DNA of 64,000 nt from Planctomycetales bacterium 10988 (GCA_009664345.1 CP043547.1:4554709-4618708); one strand, 5' to 3'; positions 8,848 to 18,734 are shown, counted from the stretch's first letter. Translations and numbers: made by a program. The notes: a model not told the origin generated them from the sequence alone.

Positions 8848-9984
8848 ATGAATAGAAAAACCCTAGGCGGCTTGGTAGCGGCAGGAATGATGCTGTTGCT
8901 GGGAGGTTGCCAACAGATGCAGCTGGCGGAAAAGCTCGACTTTGATCTGAGCCGAGGGATTCCCTGGCGAATGGATGATGAAAAGGCGGCCCTTGATCCG
9001 GATCGCATCGTGGCGGTTTGGACCGAGGCGACGATGCACCAAGGCGGAAAGAAACCGATGCGGGGCTTCGGCGGACGCTTGATGTTCTATCGCAATCGCG
9101 AAGATACGCCGATCAAGATTCACGGCGAACTGGTCGTGTATGCCTTCGATGAGTCGAAAGCGGAGTACGATACCGAAAAGCCGGATCGCAAATATGTTTA
9201 TACTCCCGATCAACTCAAGGAACGTTACAGCAAGTGTGCCCTGGGGCATAGCTACAGCGTGTGGGTTCCGTGGGATGAAGTCGGTGGAGTGCAATCGGAA
9301 ATCAGCCTGATCGTTCGCTTCACGCCGAAGAGTGGCATTGCGGTAGTCAGCGATTCGTCCCGGCAATTACTTTCCGGAATGCCGCGAGATTACTATGCCA
9401 AGCAACAGCAAGCCGCCCAAGCGATGCAGCAACAGATGGCCGCCACCGGGATGCTCCCGCAAACGCCTCGGCAAGGGATGCCGAATCAATACTTAATGAC
9501 GCCGGAACAGCAAGCGATGGCGATGAGCAATCCGGGGATGTATCCCGGCACGCAGATTTCGTCTACCGATCCGCGACTCGCTCAGCAACCAGGATCGGCT
9601 CCGATTCAGCAAACGCAATACTGGACGGATTCCCCTGCCATGCAGCAACAACCGACAGTGACGATGGACCCGAATCGCTTGAACACGACGACCATCAGCG
9701 TGCCACCACGGACGGTTCGGGGGATGTCACAACTCATGCCGATGACGAATCCAACCGCTCCTGCGACGGCCGTTCCCCAACCGGAACCGCGACAATCCCA
9801 ACCGGTTGGCCGACCGTTCTCGGCTCCGGGGGCTCGCGTGATTGCCCCTACTCAGGGACGGGTACCAGCAGGGGTTCCGGGGTCGGGAGTGTTTCCACGC
9901 CCACAGTCAGTTGGTTTTCCACTTGAGAAATACCCGGCTCTAGGCGAACGAGTTGTTCAGCCAAGCGACGGTTACGTTCGCTAG
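8848..9984 (+). CDS. Lipoprotein of unknown function after the secretin gene (378 aa)
   Basis: The ATG at 8848 has AGGAAAAGG seven bases upstream and begins a lipoprotein signal with lipobox LLGGC, so the mature protein is anchored by its Cys at about residue 17. Residues 30-180 look folded. The rest is low-complexity, rich in Gln, Met and Pro, like the tail of the upstream secretin. Its start is 65 bases after the secretin stop, so co-transcription is likely. A role as secretin partner or pilotin is inference. The last 45 codons overlap the convergent BON gene on the other strand, and no terminator is visible. Confidence 0.82.
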   Translation: MNRKTLGGLVAAGMMLLLGGCQQMQLAEKLDFDLSRGIPWRMDDEKAALDPDRIVAVWTEATMHQGGKKPMRGFGGRLMFYRNREDTPIKIHGELVVYAFDESKAEYDTEKPDRKYVYTPDQLKERYSKCALGHSYSVWVPWDEVGGVQSEISLIVRFTPKSGIAVVSDSSRQLLSGMPRDYYAKQQQAAQAMQQQMAATGMLPQTPRQGMPNQYLMTPEQQAMAMSNPGMYPGTQISSTDPRLAQQPGSAPIQQTQYWTDSPAMQQQPTVTMDPNRLNTTTISVPPRTVRGMSQLMPMTNPTAPATAVPQPEPRQSQPVGRPFSAPGARVIAPTQGRVPAGVPGSGVFPRPQSVGFPLEKYPALGERVVQPSDGYVR

Positions 9985-10567
9985 TCACGACGCCTTCCAA
10001 GATCGCAGTACGGTTACGGACTTCGACTCTGATTTCTCCCAGCCTTTGCAAAGGGGCCAGAGAGTCAAGTCGGGTCCGTATCGTCGTTTGTAGCTCGCGA
10101 TTGGCCGGGGCCCTGTAATCAAAATCGACCGAAAGCTTGATGCGATAAGGCTGTTGCGGGGTTTGATTCATCTGATTGGCGCGGGCGGCTTCCGTCAAAC
10201 CGCGGCTAATTCCCGAACCAAGGGCATTGCCGAAGGAGCTAAAGAACTGGGTCGAATCTCCAGAGTCCGCACCAACGAACGTCGCTGGCGAACGATTGTC
10301 ACGGATGAAGCGTTCATTCCCGGTAATCTGTCCCGCTCCGGAATTCAATTGAGATGCGGCTCCGGTCCCTTGTCCAATGTTGGCCCCTGAACCCCCGACT
10401 CCGGTTCCACCACCGCCACTACCAAACATGGTTCCTTGTCGGGCGGTAATGCCACTACCACTACCTAGAGTTGAAGCTCGCCCGGAACTTTGGGCATAGG
10501 CCGAACTCTGCCAGGAAATCAACGGCCAGCAGCCACCGATCAGGAGGAGCATCAAGAGGTGTCGCAT
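9848..10567 (-). CDS. Exported BON-domain protein (239 aa)
   Basis: The ATG at 10567 follows a good CCAAAGGAG site and starts a signal peptide ending near SSAYAQ. The middle (residues 25-120) is Gly/Ser/Asn-rich. The C-terminal half has the BON pattern: a strand (IRVEVRNRTAILEGVV), a helix (SERNRRLAEQLVRLEPG) and a closing strand (VENQLTV). BON domains are found in periplasmic and envelope proteins and are thought to bind membranes or lipids. The gene converges on the secretin-lipoprotein unit, and its last 137 bases overlap the lipoprotein gene. An envelope role connected with the secretin is possible but not shown. Confidence 0.85.
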   Translation of the reverse strand: MRHLLMLLLIGGCWPLISWQSSAYAQSSGRASTLGSGSGITARQGTMFGSGGGGTGVGGSGANIGQGTGAASQLNSGAGQITGNERFIRDNRSPATFVGADSGDSTQFFSSFGNALGSGISRGLTEAARANQMNQTPQQPYRIKLSVDFDYRAPANRELQTTIRTRLDSLAPLQRLGEIRVEVRNRTAILEGVVTSERNRRLAEQLVRLEPGISQVENQLTVGVETLPTPEPLLVPVPE

Positions 10568-11108
10568 GTTTTTCTCCTTTGGAATCCTTGGATTCATTTG
10601 CTTTGAGAAACCCCTACAAAGTTTCCATCGGTTAGGACCCGAAGGGCAGGAGGATTCGTGATTTCGTTGAAGGCCCGTTTGTTGGGTGGGCAACTCGCTG
10701 ACAGAAGCCGCTTCTCGTTTTCGATGCTTGTCAATGACATCTATTTTGCGAATCTATTGCAAAGTTTCTAGGAAAAGTCAAAAAATTGATTGGCACGCGC
10801 CTAGAATCTGTTACATTAGAGAAGCAATTTCACGCTAAATCGTGTCTTGAGACAACGTTAGCGGCCCGGAAAATATCCTGAATCGAAGCAAATGACGCTT
10901 ACGTTCATGTGTGTTTGACCGACTTCAATCCGTTCAGTCAGGGCTTTTTCGTGGCTTTGGTAATCAATGCTTGCTTTTCTCAATCAACGGTTATTGTAGG
11001 CGATCTTCTCGAATGTTGCCTTTAAAATTCTATTTTTGTCGATTTTTTTAAATGTCTGCATTTCCCAGCCAATCCTCGAATAACCATTACGATCCAAGGA
11101 GAAACACC
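10568..11108. other. Gene-free region between the BON gene and a small membrane peptide gene
   Basis: Divergent region that should contain promoters for both neighbours. It contains an AT-rich stretch around 10770-10830. I found no RNA gene or reliable promoter. Confidence 0.4.
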
Positions 11109-11264
11109 GTGGACCGCCGTTGGCTTGATTTTGGTTTGGTCTTCCTGATGGTGATGATGGTCTTTGCCTTGGCGTATGTCTATTTGACCCGGCCGGAACT
11201 TCCCAGCCTGCCGACGCAAGCTTCCCTGGCACCGTCTTCGCAGACAACGTTCTTGGCGCAGTAG
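11109..11264 (+). CDS. Small single-pass membrane peptide (51 aa)
   Basis: I chose the GTG at 11109 because AAGGAGA lies seven bases upstream. An ATG at 11052 in the same frame has no ribosome site. The peptide has a basic N-terminus (VDRRW), one strong transmembrane helix (FGLVFLMVMMVFALAYVYL, residues 7-25) and a Pro/Ser/Thr-rich tail. By the positive-inside rule the N-terminus should be cytoplasmic. No family is recognised. The strong ribosome site and the clean membrane segment are the support for it being a real gene. Confidence 0.65.
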   Translation: MDRRWLDFGLVFLMVMMVFALAYVYLTRPELPSLPTQASLAPSSQTTFLAQ

Positions 11265-11357
11265 CCTTGCATCTTTCTAAACCCCACCACTTCGCCAAAG
11301 TTTCGTTCGCCAGAACGTTTCCTTCCTGAATCTTCTCACCTTTTGCACCTCGATGGC

Positions 11358-11386
11358 ATAAAAAAAGAGGCCGCAAAGGGCCTCTT
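11358..11386 (-). terminator. Minus-strand terminator ending the MscS-like unit
   Basis: An 8-bp stem (11365-11372 with 11379-11386, AAGAGGCC/GGCCTCTT) closes a 6-base loop. It is followed on the minus strand by a run of T (seen as A at 11358-11366). It lies just after the stop of the gene at 11394. Confidence 0.75.
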
Positions 11387-11393
11387 CGGTTCG

Positions 11394-11798
11394 CTACTCT
11401 TCTTCCATTTCTTCTCTACAAGATTTGAAGCACTCCCGCACACTTTCTTTTCTTAGACGATAATAAAGCTTCTTGAGTTCCTTATTCGGCCGGACTCGAC
11501 TTCGGTGGAAGCCGATCCACTTGGGAAAGCATCGCTCTGCCTCAATCCAAAACGGTTCCCACTTTGGATCGGGTCTTCCCAATATTAACGTGGTCCGGTA
11601 GCGAAGGATCAACCGAAGGCTATGTTCTCCTTGGTAGCTGATAGGATAGGGAAGTTCGTCTGTCCAAAAGATCGCATCAGCCAACAAGTGATACTTGATG
11701 GTTTTCCGATAGAGGAATCTTCTCCAAAGGCTAGCCCGGATGGAATTCATCAGCGGTGCTATCTCTGCATAGGTGTCAAAAAATTCCTGGAACTTCAC
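11394..11798 (-). CDS. Conserved-looking orphan protein downstream of MscS (134 aa)
   Basis: The GTG start lies 14 bases after the stop of the MscS-like gene, so this is probably the second gene of that unit; a terminator follows its stop. The product is soluble, rich in Trp, Arg and Tyr, with an acidic C-terminus. It has segments such as WEPFWIEAERCFPKWIGFHRSR around residues 80-100. There is no signal peptide or membrane segment, and I do not recognise a family. Position, compact length and the following terminator favour a real gene. Confidence 0.6.
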   Translation of the reverse strand: MKFQEFFDTYAEIAPLMNSIRASLWRRFLYRKTIKYHLLADAIFWTDELPYPISYQGEHSLRLILRYRTTLILGRPDPKWEPFWIEAERCFPKWIGFHRSRVRPNKELKKLYYRLRKESVRECFKSCREEMEEE

Positions 11799-11812
11799 AG
11801 GGTACCAATCTT

Positions 11813-14800
11813 TTAACTTGAAGGATTCGACGGAACTTCAGAAGAGTCCTGGCTTGCTGTGAGGTCCTCGTGCGGTTGACCGTTGCTGTTCTCTGAAGCA
11901 TTAGGAGGACTTGGGCGGCGGATCTCCAACGGTCGTTCAATCGAACGGACATGCAAGTCCATTTGCGGGAAGGCGATTTCGATTCCTTCCGCACGGAAAC
12001 GTTCGAGAATCGTCTGATGCAATTCGTGAATCACCCGCAAGCGGTTGTCGAGTTCCGGCAGATAACACCGCAGAATGAACTGCAAGGTACTATCCTTGAA
12101 GCCTTCGAAGGTCGCAATCGGGGCGGGGTCTTTCATGATCTCCGGCTGATTGGCGGCAATTTCCAAGAGTAATGCCTGAGCACGACGCACATCGGCCCCG
12201 TAACTGACGCCGACTTCAATCACGATACGATTCGTTTTATCGGTCAGTGTCCAGTTCAAAAGACGGCCGGTAACGAGTTCCTTGTTCGGAATGATGAGTT
12301 CTTTGCGATCCCAGTTAATGATCGTGGTGGCACGAATCCGAATCCGAGCGACAATCCCGGTGGTATCATCGACCGTGATGATATCGCCGACGCGGATCGG
12401 ACGTTCGAAGAGCAGCACCAAGCCGGAAGCGAAGTTGGCAAAGATCTCCTGCAAACCAAAACCTAAACCAACGCCTAACGCGGCGACTAGCCATTGAAGT
12501 TTGGACCAATCCATCCCCAAAATACTCGCGACCGCCACAACGCCGATCAACACAATCGCATACCGGCAAAGCGTCGTGATTGCGTATCTTAACCCCGTAT
12601 CAAAGGGGAGTCGCTGCAAGAGGGTCATTTCCAAGAACCCAGGCAAGTTTGCCGAGGCCAAGTAGGTCGCAACGGCCACTAAAATGGAGAGCAGCAGGTC
12701 ACTCATCGTAATCGCGGTGGGCCGCGAAATAGAGCGAAGTTCCACGCCGTTCTCTTCGGTGGTGACCGCTTCCGTGAGTTCCACAGTGGTATACCAAAGT
12801 TCCCAGCGATCCAGCATTCCCAAGGCCGGCAGCATATCAAACCAGATCATCCACAATCCGAGAATCGCCGCAAAGGCAACAATCCCCCGCAAGAGAGACT
12901 GTGTTTGGGCATTCACTGCGGAAAGGTCAATCAGTTTATCTTCGATGACGACGTTTTCCATCACTGGCGGACCGCCTTCACCCCCGCCGCGTGCGGCTTC
13001 CTCGCGGGCGGCAATGATCCGGGCCTTCGCTTGTTGATAAGCCAATTGTCGACGCCGGAGCAGAACCCAACGCATCAACAATCCCCCCACCAAGAAGGTC
13101 ACGCCGATCACGCCACCAGTGGCGACCAAGCGAGACATCAACTGCCGGGCGGTATAGTAATAACCCACGCAGGCCAGGATCGCCAAGGCAATGGGAATCA
13201 GAATCAAAATGCCAAAGGTAATATAGCGGAAGCGTTCCAGCCAACTTCCTCGGCGATAAGAATAAATCTCCTGCATCAGCGAACCATTCGGACGCAGCAG
13301 CCAACTGATACTCCCCGCGAGGATCAACATCGTGATGACAAAAGCCGTTCGCCCCAGCGACTCGTTCCAACGTTCATTGCCAATGGCTTGAAGGGTTTCT
13401 CCGATGAAGACAAAAAACAGCATCGCAGGGATGAGCCAGCGCAAGGCACGCCAGAGCTTTTCCAGACTTCGCGGGGACCAGCCCAAGTGCGAAATCGCCA
13501 GCCCATGGCGGCGGCAGCATTGCCGTAAGCCTTCCGCAATAATGAAAATCGCCGTGACGTTTCCGAGTCCCACGCCGACGGCTCGCGAGAAGTCATGGCT
13601 CGCCGGATAGGAAGTCAATCGCCAGGAGATCCAAGCCAAAATCACCGGCCATGGCAAAAGAATAAAGCTGGTGAGGGCCAAGGCTTGCAAGGTTGGCTTG
13701 AAGATATAGCAGCCCCGCGCGGATGCCTGATCACCGAGCGGTTTGAGTTGCCGCCGGGCATTGCGTTGAAAATAGATCAATACCCCGATGGCCATGGCGA
13801 TCAAAATCCAAATCAGCGGGTTGTTGTAAAAATCTCCAATCAAATCACGCAGCACCGTCGCCCAATGCTCGGGAGTCGTGAGGTAACCGAAAGCCTGTCG
13901 GGCATAGCTCACATCCTCGGTTCCGATTTCTCCGGAACTGCGAATCCACAACACCCGCTGATCAATATACGCTTGATACTCCTCGGTCAGCGTAATCAAT
14001 TGATCTTCGGTATTGTCGAGTTCGACGAGGTCTTCAAAGTAACTTTGATAATCGGCAATCAAGAGATCGAGATATTCCCGTTGTGTTTCCAAAAGTTCTT
14101 TGACTTCCGCAATCGATGGCGGCGGCTCATCCTCTTCCTGACCGGCTCGAATTTCGGCACGGAGTTCCGTGGACATCTGCTCGAGGTCGGCCAATTCCGC
14201 CCGCAGCATATCGAGTTCAAGCAGTTCTAATTGAATCTCACGAATCGTTGGCTGCCGGGCACGGTGATCTTGTCGGTACTCCCAAAGCGGCGGCAAGTTC
14301 TTTCGTTGCGTCCGCAGCAGCAACCCAATCGCGTTCGTCAGTCCGACGACGTCCACCTTTTCCAGAGTCCGCTCGAACTGGCTTTTGATATCGCTGAATT
14401 CTTTTTGGGTATCTTGAAGGCGTGTGGAGGTAGCCTTCATTTTGGCTGCCAATTCGGCCCGGTCGGTGGCAAGGTCGAGGTTTTTATCCGCCAACGATTC
14501 CAAGCCGTTTTCTTCGGCGGAAAGTTGATCGAATCGTTGCTTAGCGGCTTGCAGTTGGTTGTTGATATCGCTGGTGCGACGTTCATTGACCGCTTCACGA
14601 AGTTGGGTCAGTTCCTCGGTCAGCCGGGCGACTTTTCGGGCGGTCAAGTCGCGATTGAGCGGAATCCCTTCATTCGTCGCTTCGTAGGCCAGTAGCTCTT
14701 GCTCGAATTCCTGAACTTGCGCCATGAGGGCCTTGCGACGTGCGAGCAACAATGCCCGACGGGCCTGGATTAAGGCAGGAGCTTCCTCGCCACCGGGGGT

Positions 14801-15421
14801 TTTTAAAGCCTGTTCGATTTCCGTAAGCTGCGTTTGCGCGGCAGGCAGCAACTTGTTCTTGATCTCTAATTGCCGGCCCGATCGCCGTGCCGGTTCTGCC
14901 TCTAGCAAGGTCCGTTCTTCCTTCGCGGCGGCGAGTTCGGCCTCTTTCTTGGAAAGCAAACTTTCCATTGTGCTCAAGGTTGCCCCGGTCGGCAATTCGG
15001 TCGGTTTGGCTTCCATCGGCACCGAGAGATTCCGCTTGGCGGTCTGCAACTCTTGCGCGGCATTCTTGACGGTTTCGGCATATTGCGAGGTTTGAGTGGC
15101 CGAGGTCTTCGCCCGTTCCAACTCTTGCAAGGCTTGGGTGTAGAGTTCGTTGACTTTGCCTTTGGTCGCATCGTCCAACCCTGAAACGTCTTGCGCTTGC
15201 AACGACTCGATCTTCTCTGCAGTAATCTCTTCGATAGGCGTGGCGGCAGGTGTTGTGCCAGGAGGCATCGGAGCGGTTGGGGTTTGAGCCTGGAGAGTCC
15301 CAACCATTCCCGACACAAACAGCATGACTACAGAACAGAGAGTACGCACTGGAACGTTTTCCTTTTGGAGAAAAGGAGCAGAAAAGACCGATCGGGCGGA
15401 TGAATGAAGGATCCGATTCAA
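11813..15421 (-). CDS. MscK/MscS-family mechanosensitive channel (about 1200 aa)
   Basis: A large MscS-type channel that would open under membrane tension to release solutes in hypo-osmotic shock. A signal peptide is followed by a coiled-coil, Glu/Gln-rich periplasmic region (about residues 50-490), then about eight or more membrane segments from residue 540. The C-terminal MscS domain lies at about 925-1155, with the pore-helix and beta-domain signature VGLGFGLQEIFANFASGLVLLFER. The architecture and length match E. coli MscK (about 1120 residues). Start is uncertain: TTG at 15421 has GAGGAG seven bases upstream, while GTG at 15349 gives a more normal signal peptide. The small gene at 11394 is probably co-transcribed. 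Confidence 0.92.
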   Translation of the reverse strand: MNRILHSSARSVFSAPFLQKENVPVRTLCSVVMLFVSGMVGTLQAQTPTAPMPPGTTPAATPIEEITAEKIESLQAQDVSGLDDATKGKVNELYTQALQELERAKTSATQTSQYAETVKNAAQELQTAKRNLSVPMEAKPTELPTGATLSTMESLLSKKEAELAAAKEERTLLEAEPARRSGRQLEIKNKLLPAAQTQLTEIEQALKTPGGEEAPALIQARRALLLARRKALMAQVQEFEQELLAYEATNEGIPLNRDLTARKVARLTEELTQLREAVNERRTSDINNQLQAAKQRFDQLSAEENGLESLADKNLDLATDRAELAAKMKATSTRLQDTQKEFSDIKSQFERTLEKVDVVGLTNAIGLLLRTQRKNLPPLWEYRQDHRARQPTIREIQLELLELDMLRAELADLEQMSTELRAEIRAGQEEDEPPPSIAEVKELLETQREYLDLLIADYQSYFEDLVELDNTEDQLITLTEEYQAYIDQRVLWIRSSGEIGTEDVSYARQAFGYLTTPEHWATVLRDLIGDFYNNPLIWILIAMAIGVLIYFQRNARRQLKPLGDQASARGCYIFKPTLQALALTSFILLPWPVILAWISWRLTSYPASHDFSRAVGVGLGNVTAIFIIAEGLRQCCRRHGLAISHLGWSPRSLEKLWRALRWLIPAMLFFVFIGETLQAIGNERWNESLGRTAFVITMLILAGSISWLLRPNGSLMQEIYSYRRGSWLERFRYITFGILILIPIALAILACVGYYYTARQLMSRLVATGGVIGVTFLVGGLLMRWVLLRRRQLAYQQAKARIIAAREEAARGGGEGGPPVMENVVIEDKLIDLSAVNAQTQSLLRGIVAFAAILGLWMIWFDMLPALGMLDRWELWYTTVELTEAVTTEENGVELRSISRPTAITMSDLLLSILVAVATYLASANLPGFLEMTLLQRLPFDTGLRYAITTLCRYAIVLIGVVAVASILGMDWSKLQWLVAALGVGLGFGLQEIFANFASGLVLLFERPIRVGDIITVDDTTGIVARIRIRATTIINWDRKELIIPNKELVTGRLLNWTLTDKTNRIVIEVGVSYGADVRRAQALLLEIAANQPEIMKDPAPIATFEGFKDSTLQFILRCYLPELDNRLRVIHELHQTILERFRAEGIEIAFPQMDLHVRSIERPLEIRRPSPPNASENSNGQPHEDLTASQDSSEVPSNPSS

Positions 15422-15834
15422 AGGGATCTCCTCAAAAGGGTGCAGAAAATGCGGACCTCCCTTCGCCGGGATGGCAAAAAGAGTGAACCAGGTGTTTTGG
15501 TTTAACGGTGTGGATTGCAGTGAATATGCGGGTCAGTATAGCACATATTTAGATTTTTGATGAGACGAAAAATGTTTTCGCTCTCTTGAGAGGGACGCTA
15601 CAGAACGGCACCGGACGTGATCCTACTTTTGAATTGAAAAGCAAAGCCTTTGTTTAATTAAAAATTCTCTTGAAAGAAAGCAGCAATGGTGACAATTATA
15701 AGGTTGAATAGTCGTGATCTGGAAAAACTTCCTAGATTTAGCCGACTAGATAAGATAAGTTGACTGTGTAGCTCAATCCCCTCTTCTAGGTTGTTTTTCT
15801 TGCCTTTTCGGTCCCCTTCCTTTCGAGAATCTTT
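15422..15834. other. Gene-free divergent region, MscS to ELWxxDGT gene
   Basis: An AT-rich region that must hold promoters for both neighbours. I see no structured RNA, no clear -35/-10 pair with normal spacing and no coding potential. Confidence 0.4.
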
Positions 15835-18717
15835 ATGTTCCACTCAAAACTCCTTTCCTATTGGACGGAACATTCCCGTCAAGCCCGCCTTCGTCAGCAG
15901 AAGGATTTCCCGCTTCAGGTAGAATCGCTGGAGCCGAGGAACCTGCTGGCGGTCGTTCCGGTCCTCATCACGATTAATGACAATGGGGCTGATTCGTCCC
16001 CCCAGCCCATCGTCGATGTGAACGGCACGGCGTTCTTCTTTGCTCGCGACGTTTTTGTAACCGGTTATGAGCTTTGGAAATCGGATGGAAGTACTGCAGG
16101 TACCCAGCTCGTCAAGGATATCAATCCCGGCGCGGCCGACAGCACCAATACCTTTGATTTTAAACCTCCCATGGTGAATGTAAGTGGGACGCTCTACTTC
16201 CGGGCGAATGACGGGTCATCCGGCTACGAACTCTGGAAAAGTGACGGAACCGAAGCCGGTACCCAACTGGTCAAGGACCTATACTTCGGCCCCAATAGTT
16301 CGGACCCTCAAGAGCTGGTCAACGTAAGTGGAACGCTCTTCTTCCAGGCGAATGATGGTTCCAACGGCATGGAGCTGTGGATGAGTGATGGGACCAGCGG
16401 CGGCACCCAACTGGTCAAGGATATCAACTCCGTGGGGTTTGCCGGATCGAATCCGGATTTTCTGACCAATGTGGATGGCACTTTGTTCTTTAGCGCGAAT
16501 GATGGAACCTCCGGAAGAGAACTTTGGAAGAGTGATGGAACCAACGGCGGCACGCAACTTGTCAAAAACACTTCGCCGGGTGCTGGAGATTCCTCCCCTG
16601 ACTATTTGACAAACTTCGATGGCACCCTTTTCTTTGCCGCCGATGATGGATCAGCGGGAAGGGAGCTTTGGAAGAGCGATGGCACGAGCGGGGGCACCGA
16701 GCTTGTCAAAGACATCAACCCTGGCTCCGATGATTCCATTCCACAGTGGCTCACGAATGTGAATGGGACTGTGTTCTTTTCAGCCAATCATGAGTCGTAT
16801 GGAAGAGAACTCTGGAAGAGTGATGGCACGAGCAGCGGCACGGTCCTGATAAAAGACGTTAATCCAGGTACGGGGTATGGAATCAATCGGACATTCAATG
16901 GCGGCTTTTATTATAATCTACTCGTCAATCTGAATGGCACCCTCTTCTTTGAAGGAGATGAAGGGGTCTATGGCGAGGAACTATGGATCAGCGATGGAAC
17001 GAGCGAGGGCACCGAGAGAATCTCGGACATTCAAGCCGGCATCGGAAACGCGGACATTACCAATCTGACCAACATTAACGGTACCTTGTTCTTTTTAGCG
17101 GACGATTCACCGAACACCGCACGCGAGCCATGGATCAGCGACGGAACGGTTGAGGGGACGGTGCTTCTTAAAGATATCACGGTAGGAGATGATGGCTCGA
17201 ATCCCTATTATTTTACCAATGTGAATGGGACGGCGTTTTTCTCGGCCTCCGATAGTGATACTCACGGTCGAGAGCTTTGGGTGGTCTTTCCCCCTCCGAC
17301 TTTGGAAATCACTCCCAACGGCGGAGCTACCAGCAATGAATCGATTCTCTTTACCTTTGAATTTTCCCAAGAAGTCACCGGCTTTGAAGTCGGCGACATC
17401 ATGATCACCAACGGAACCGCCAGCACCTTCACGCCGGTCGATGGCAATACTTACACCCTGGAAGTCATTCCCACCGCCGAAGGGATCGTCACCGTCGAGG
17501 TCGGCGACATGGCCGCTCAAGATGCTGCTGGCAGTGACAATGAACCGGCCACCGCGAGCATTGAATATGCGATGCCCATTCCCACGCCCGTGTTGGTTAC
17601 CGGGAGCGAAGCCGGTTCCGGTATTGTGCGGGTCTTCGATCAAAACGGGGTCGAACTCTATTCCTTCTTCCCTTATACGGAAAGTTACAACAACGGCGTT
17701 CGCGTGGCGACCGGAGATATCAACGGCGATGGCATTCTCGATATCGTCACCGCGACCGGACCAGGAAGTACCCCGCATGTGCAGGCCTTCGACAGTCAAA
17801 CCGGCGAGCTGATCACCGGAGGCGTCAACAGTTTTTATGCTTACAATCCGTTTTACAGCGGTGGTGTTTATATCGCTGTCGGCGATGTGAATGACGATGG
17901 CTACGACGACATCATCACCGGAGCGGGTTACTACGGTGGTCCGCATGTGCGGGTCTTCAATGGTTTGACCGGCGAGATTTTCACCGAGTTTTATGCTTAC
18001 GACCAGTTTTCACCAGGGGGCGTGACCGTCGCAGCAGGAGATGTGAATGGCGACGGCAGAGACGAAGTGATCACCGGGGCGATTTCCGCCAGCCCTTATG
18101 TTCGTGTCTTTGACGGGATGAACTCGACTGGCGTTCCGATTGTCGGTCCGACGACGAACTTCATTGCTTACCCAGGTTTTGACGGCCCCGTTTATGTGGC
18201 TTCCGGCGATGTGGATAACGATGGCTTTGATGACATCATTACCGGAGCGGGAGCCGGCGGCGGTCCGCATGTGCGGGTCTTCGATTCGGTCGAGGCCAAT
18301 CTGATTCAAGACTTTTACGCCTACGATCCTTCGTTCCTCGGCGGCGTGCGGGTCGCTTCGGCAGATTTGAATGGCGATGATTTCTTCGACATCCTCACGG
18401 TGCCCGGACCTGGAGGCGGTCCGCATACCAGGGCTTTCAATGGGATTGATGCCACGGATTTGGTGAATATCTATTCCGGTCCCGCTTCAAACCTGGATGG
18501 TCTTTTCATTGCCGGAGGAGTGAGCCTCATCCCGGTCGATGCCATGTCGAGATCGGCCCCACTCTCGAGTTTCTATGTCAGCGATGATGCAGACCCGCCA
18601 GAGGACTTCGCCCCCGATGCTCTCACTCCGAAGAAATCGTGGGTTGACGACACCGAGGAATTTTACCAATCAGCGGAAGAAATCGACAAACTCTTCAGCG
18701 GCCTCGGCATCGATTAG
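15835..18717 (+). CDS. Extracellular ELWxxDGT / Ig-like / VCBS repeat protein (960 aa)
   Basis: The N-terminus has no classical signal peptide but carries the LEPRNLLAV motif (residues 32-40) that marks planctomycete exported giant proteins. Residues about 70-485 hold eight full ELWxxDGT repeats and a truncated ninth (each of the type GRELWKSDGTSGGT). Residues about 488-580 look like a bacterial Ig-like domain. Residues about 585-900 hold five VCBS/FG-GAP-type repeats with calcium-loop patterns such as GDVNGDGRD. The protein should be a beta-propeller-rich surface or secreted protein; its ligand is unknown. The ATG at 15835 has only a weak ribosome site. A glycosyltransferase gene converges 17 bases after its stop. 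Confidence 0.88.
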   Translation: MFHSKLLSYWTEHSRQARLRQQKDFPLQVESLEPRNLLAVVPVLITINDNGADSSPQPIVDVNGTAFFFARDVFVTGYELWKSDGSTAGTQLVKDINPGAADSTNTFDFKPPMVNVSGTLYFRANDGSSGYELWKSDGTEAGTQLVKDLYFGPNSSDPQELVNVSGTLFFQANDGSNGMELWMSDGTSGGTQLVKDINSVGFAGSNPDFLTNVDGTLFFSANDGTSGRELWKSDGTNGGTQLVKNTSPGAGDSSPDYLTNFDGTLFFAADDGSAGRELWKSDGTSGGTELVKDINPGSDDSIPQWLTNVNGTVFFSANHESYGRELWKSDGTSSGTVLIKDVNPGTGYGINRTFNGGFYYNLLVNLNGTLFFEGDEGVYGEELWISDGTSEGTERISDIQAGIGNADITNLTNINGTLFFLADDSPNTAREPWISDGTVEGTVLLKDITVGDDGSNPYYFTNVNGTAFFSASDSDTHGRELWVVFPPPTLEITPNGGATSNESILFTFEFSQEVTGFEVGDIMITNGTASTFTPVDGNTYTLEVIPTAEGIVTVEVGDMAAQDAAGSDNEPATASIEYAMPIPTPVLVTGSEAGSGIVRVFDQNGVELYSFFPYTESYNNGVRVATGDINGDGILDIVTATGPGSTPHVQAFDSQTGELITGGVNSFYAYNPFYSGGVYIAVGDVNDDGYDDIITGAGYYGGPHVRVFNGLTGEIFTEFYAYDQFSPGGVTVAAGDVNGDGRDEVITGAISASPYVRVFDGMNSTGVPIVGPTTNFIAYPGFDGPVYVASGDVDNDGFDDIITGAGAGGGPHVRVFDSVEANLIQDFYAYDPSFLGGVRVASADLNGDDFFDILTVPGPGGGPHTRAFNGIDATDLVNIYSGPASNLDGLFIAGGVSLIPVDAMSRSAPLSSFYVSDDADPPEDFAPDALTPKKSWVDDTEEFYQSAEEIDKLFSGLGID

Positions 18718-18734
18718 TGAAAGACCTCGCAGGA

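Noticed and set aside
10984-11376. A 130-codon minus-strand frame opposite the small membrane peptide gene
   Set aside because: It runs across the terminator at 11358 and has no ribosome site or recognisable fold. The plus-strand frame has both a strong ribosome site and a membrane helix.
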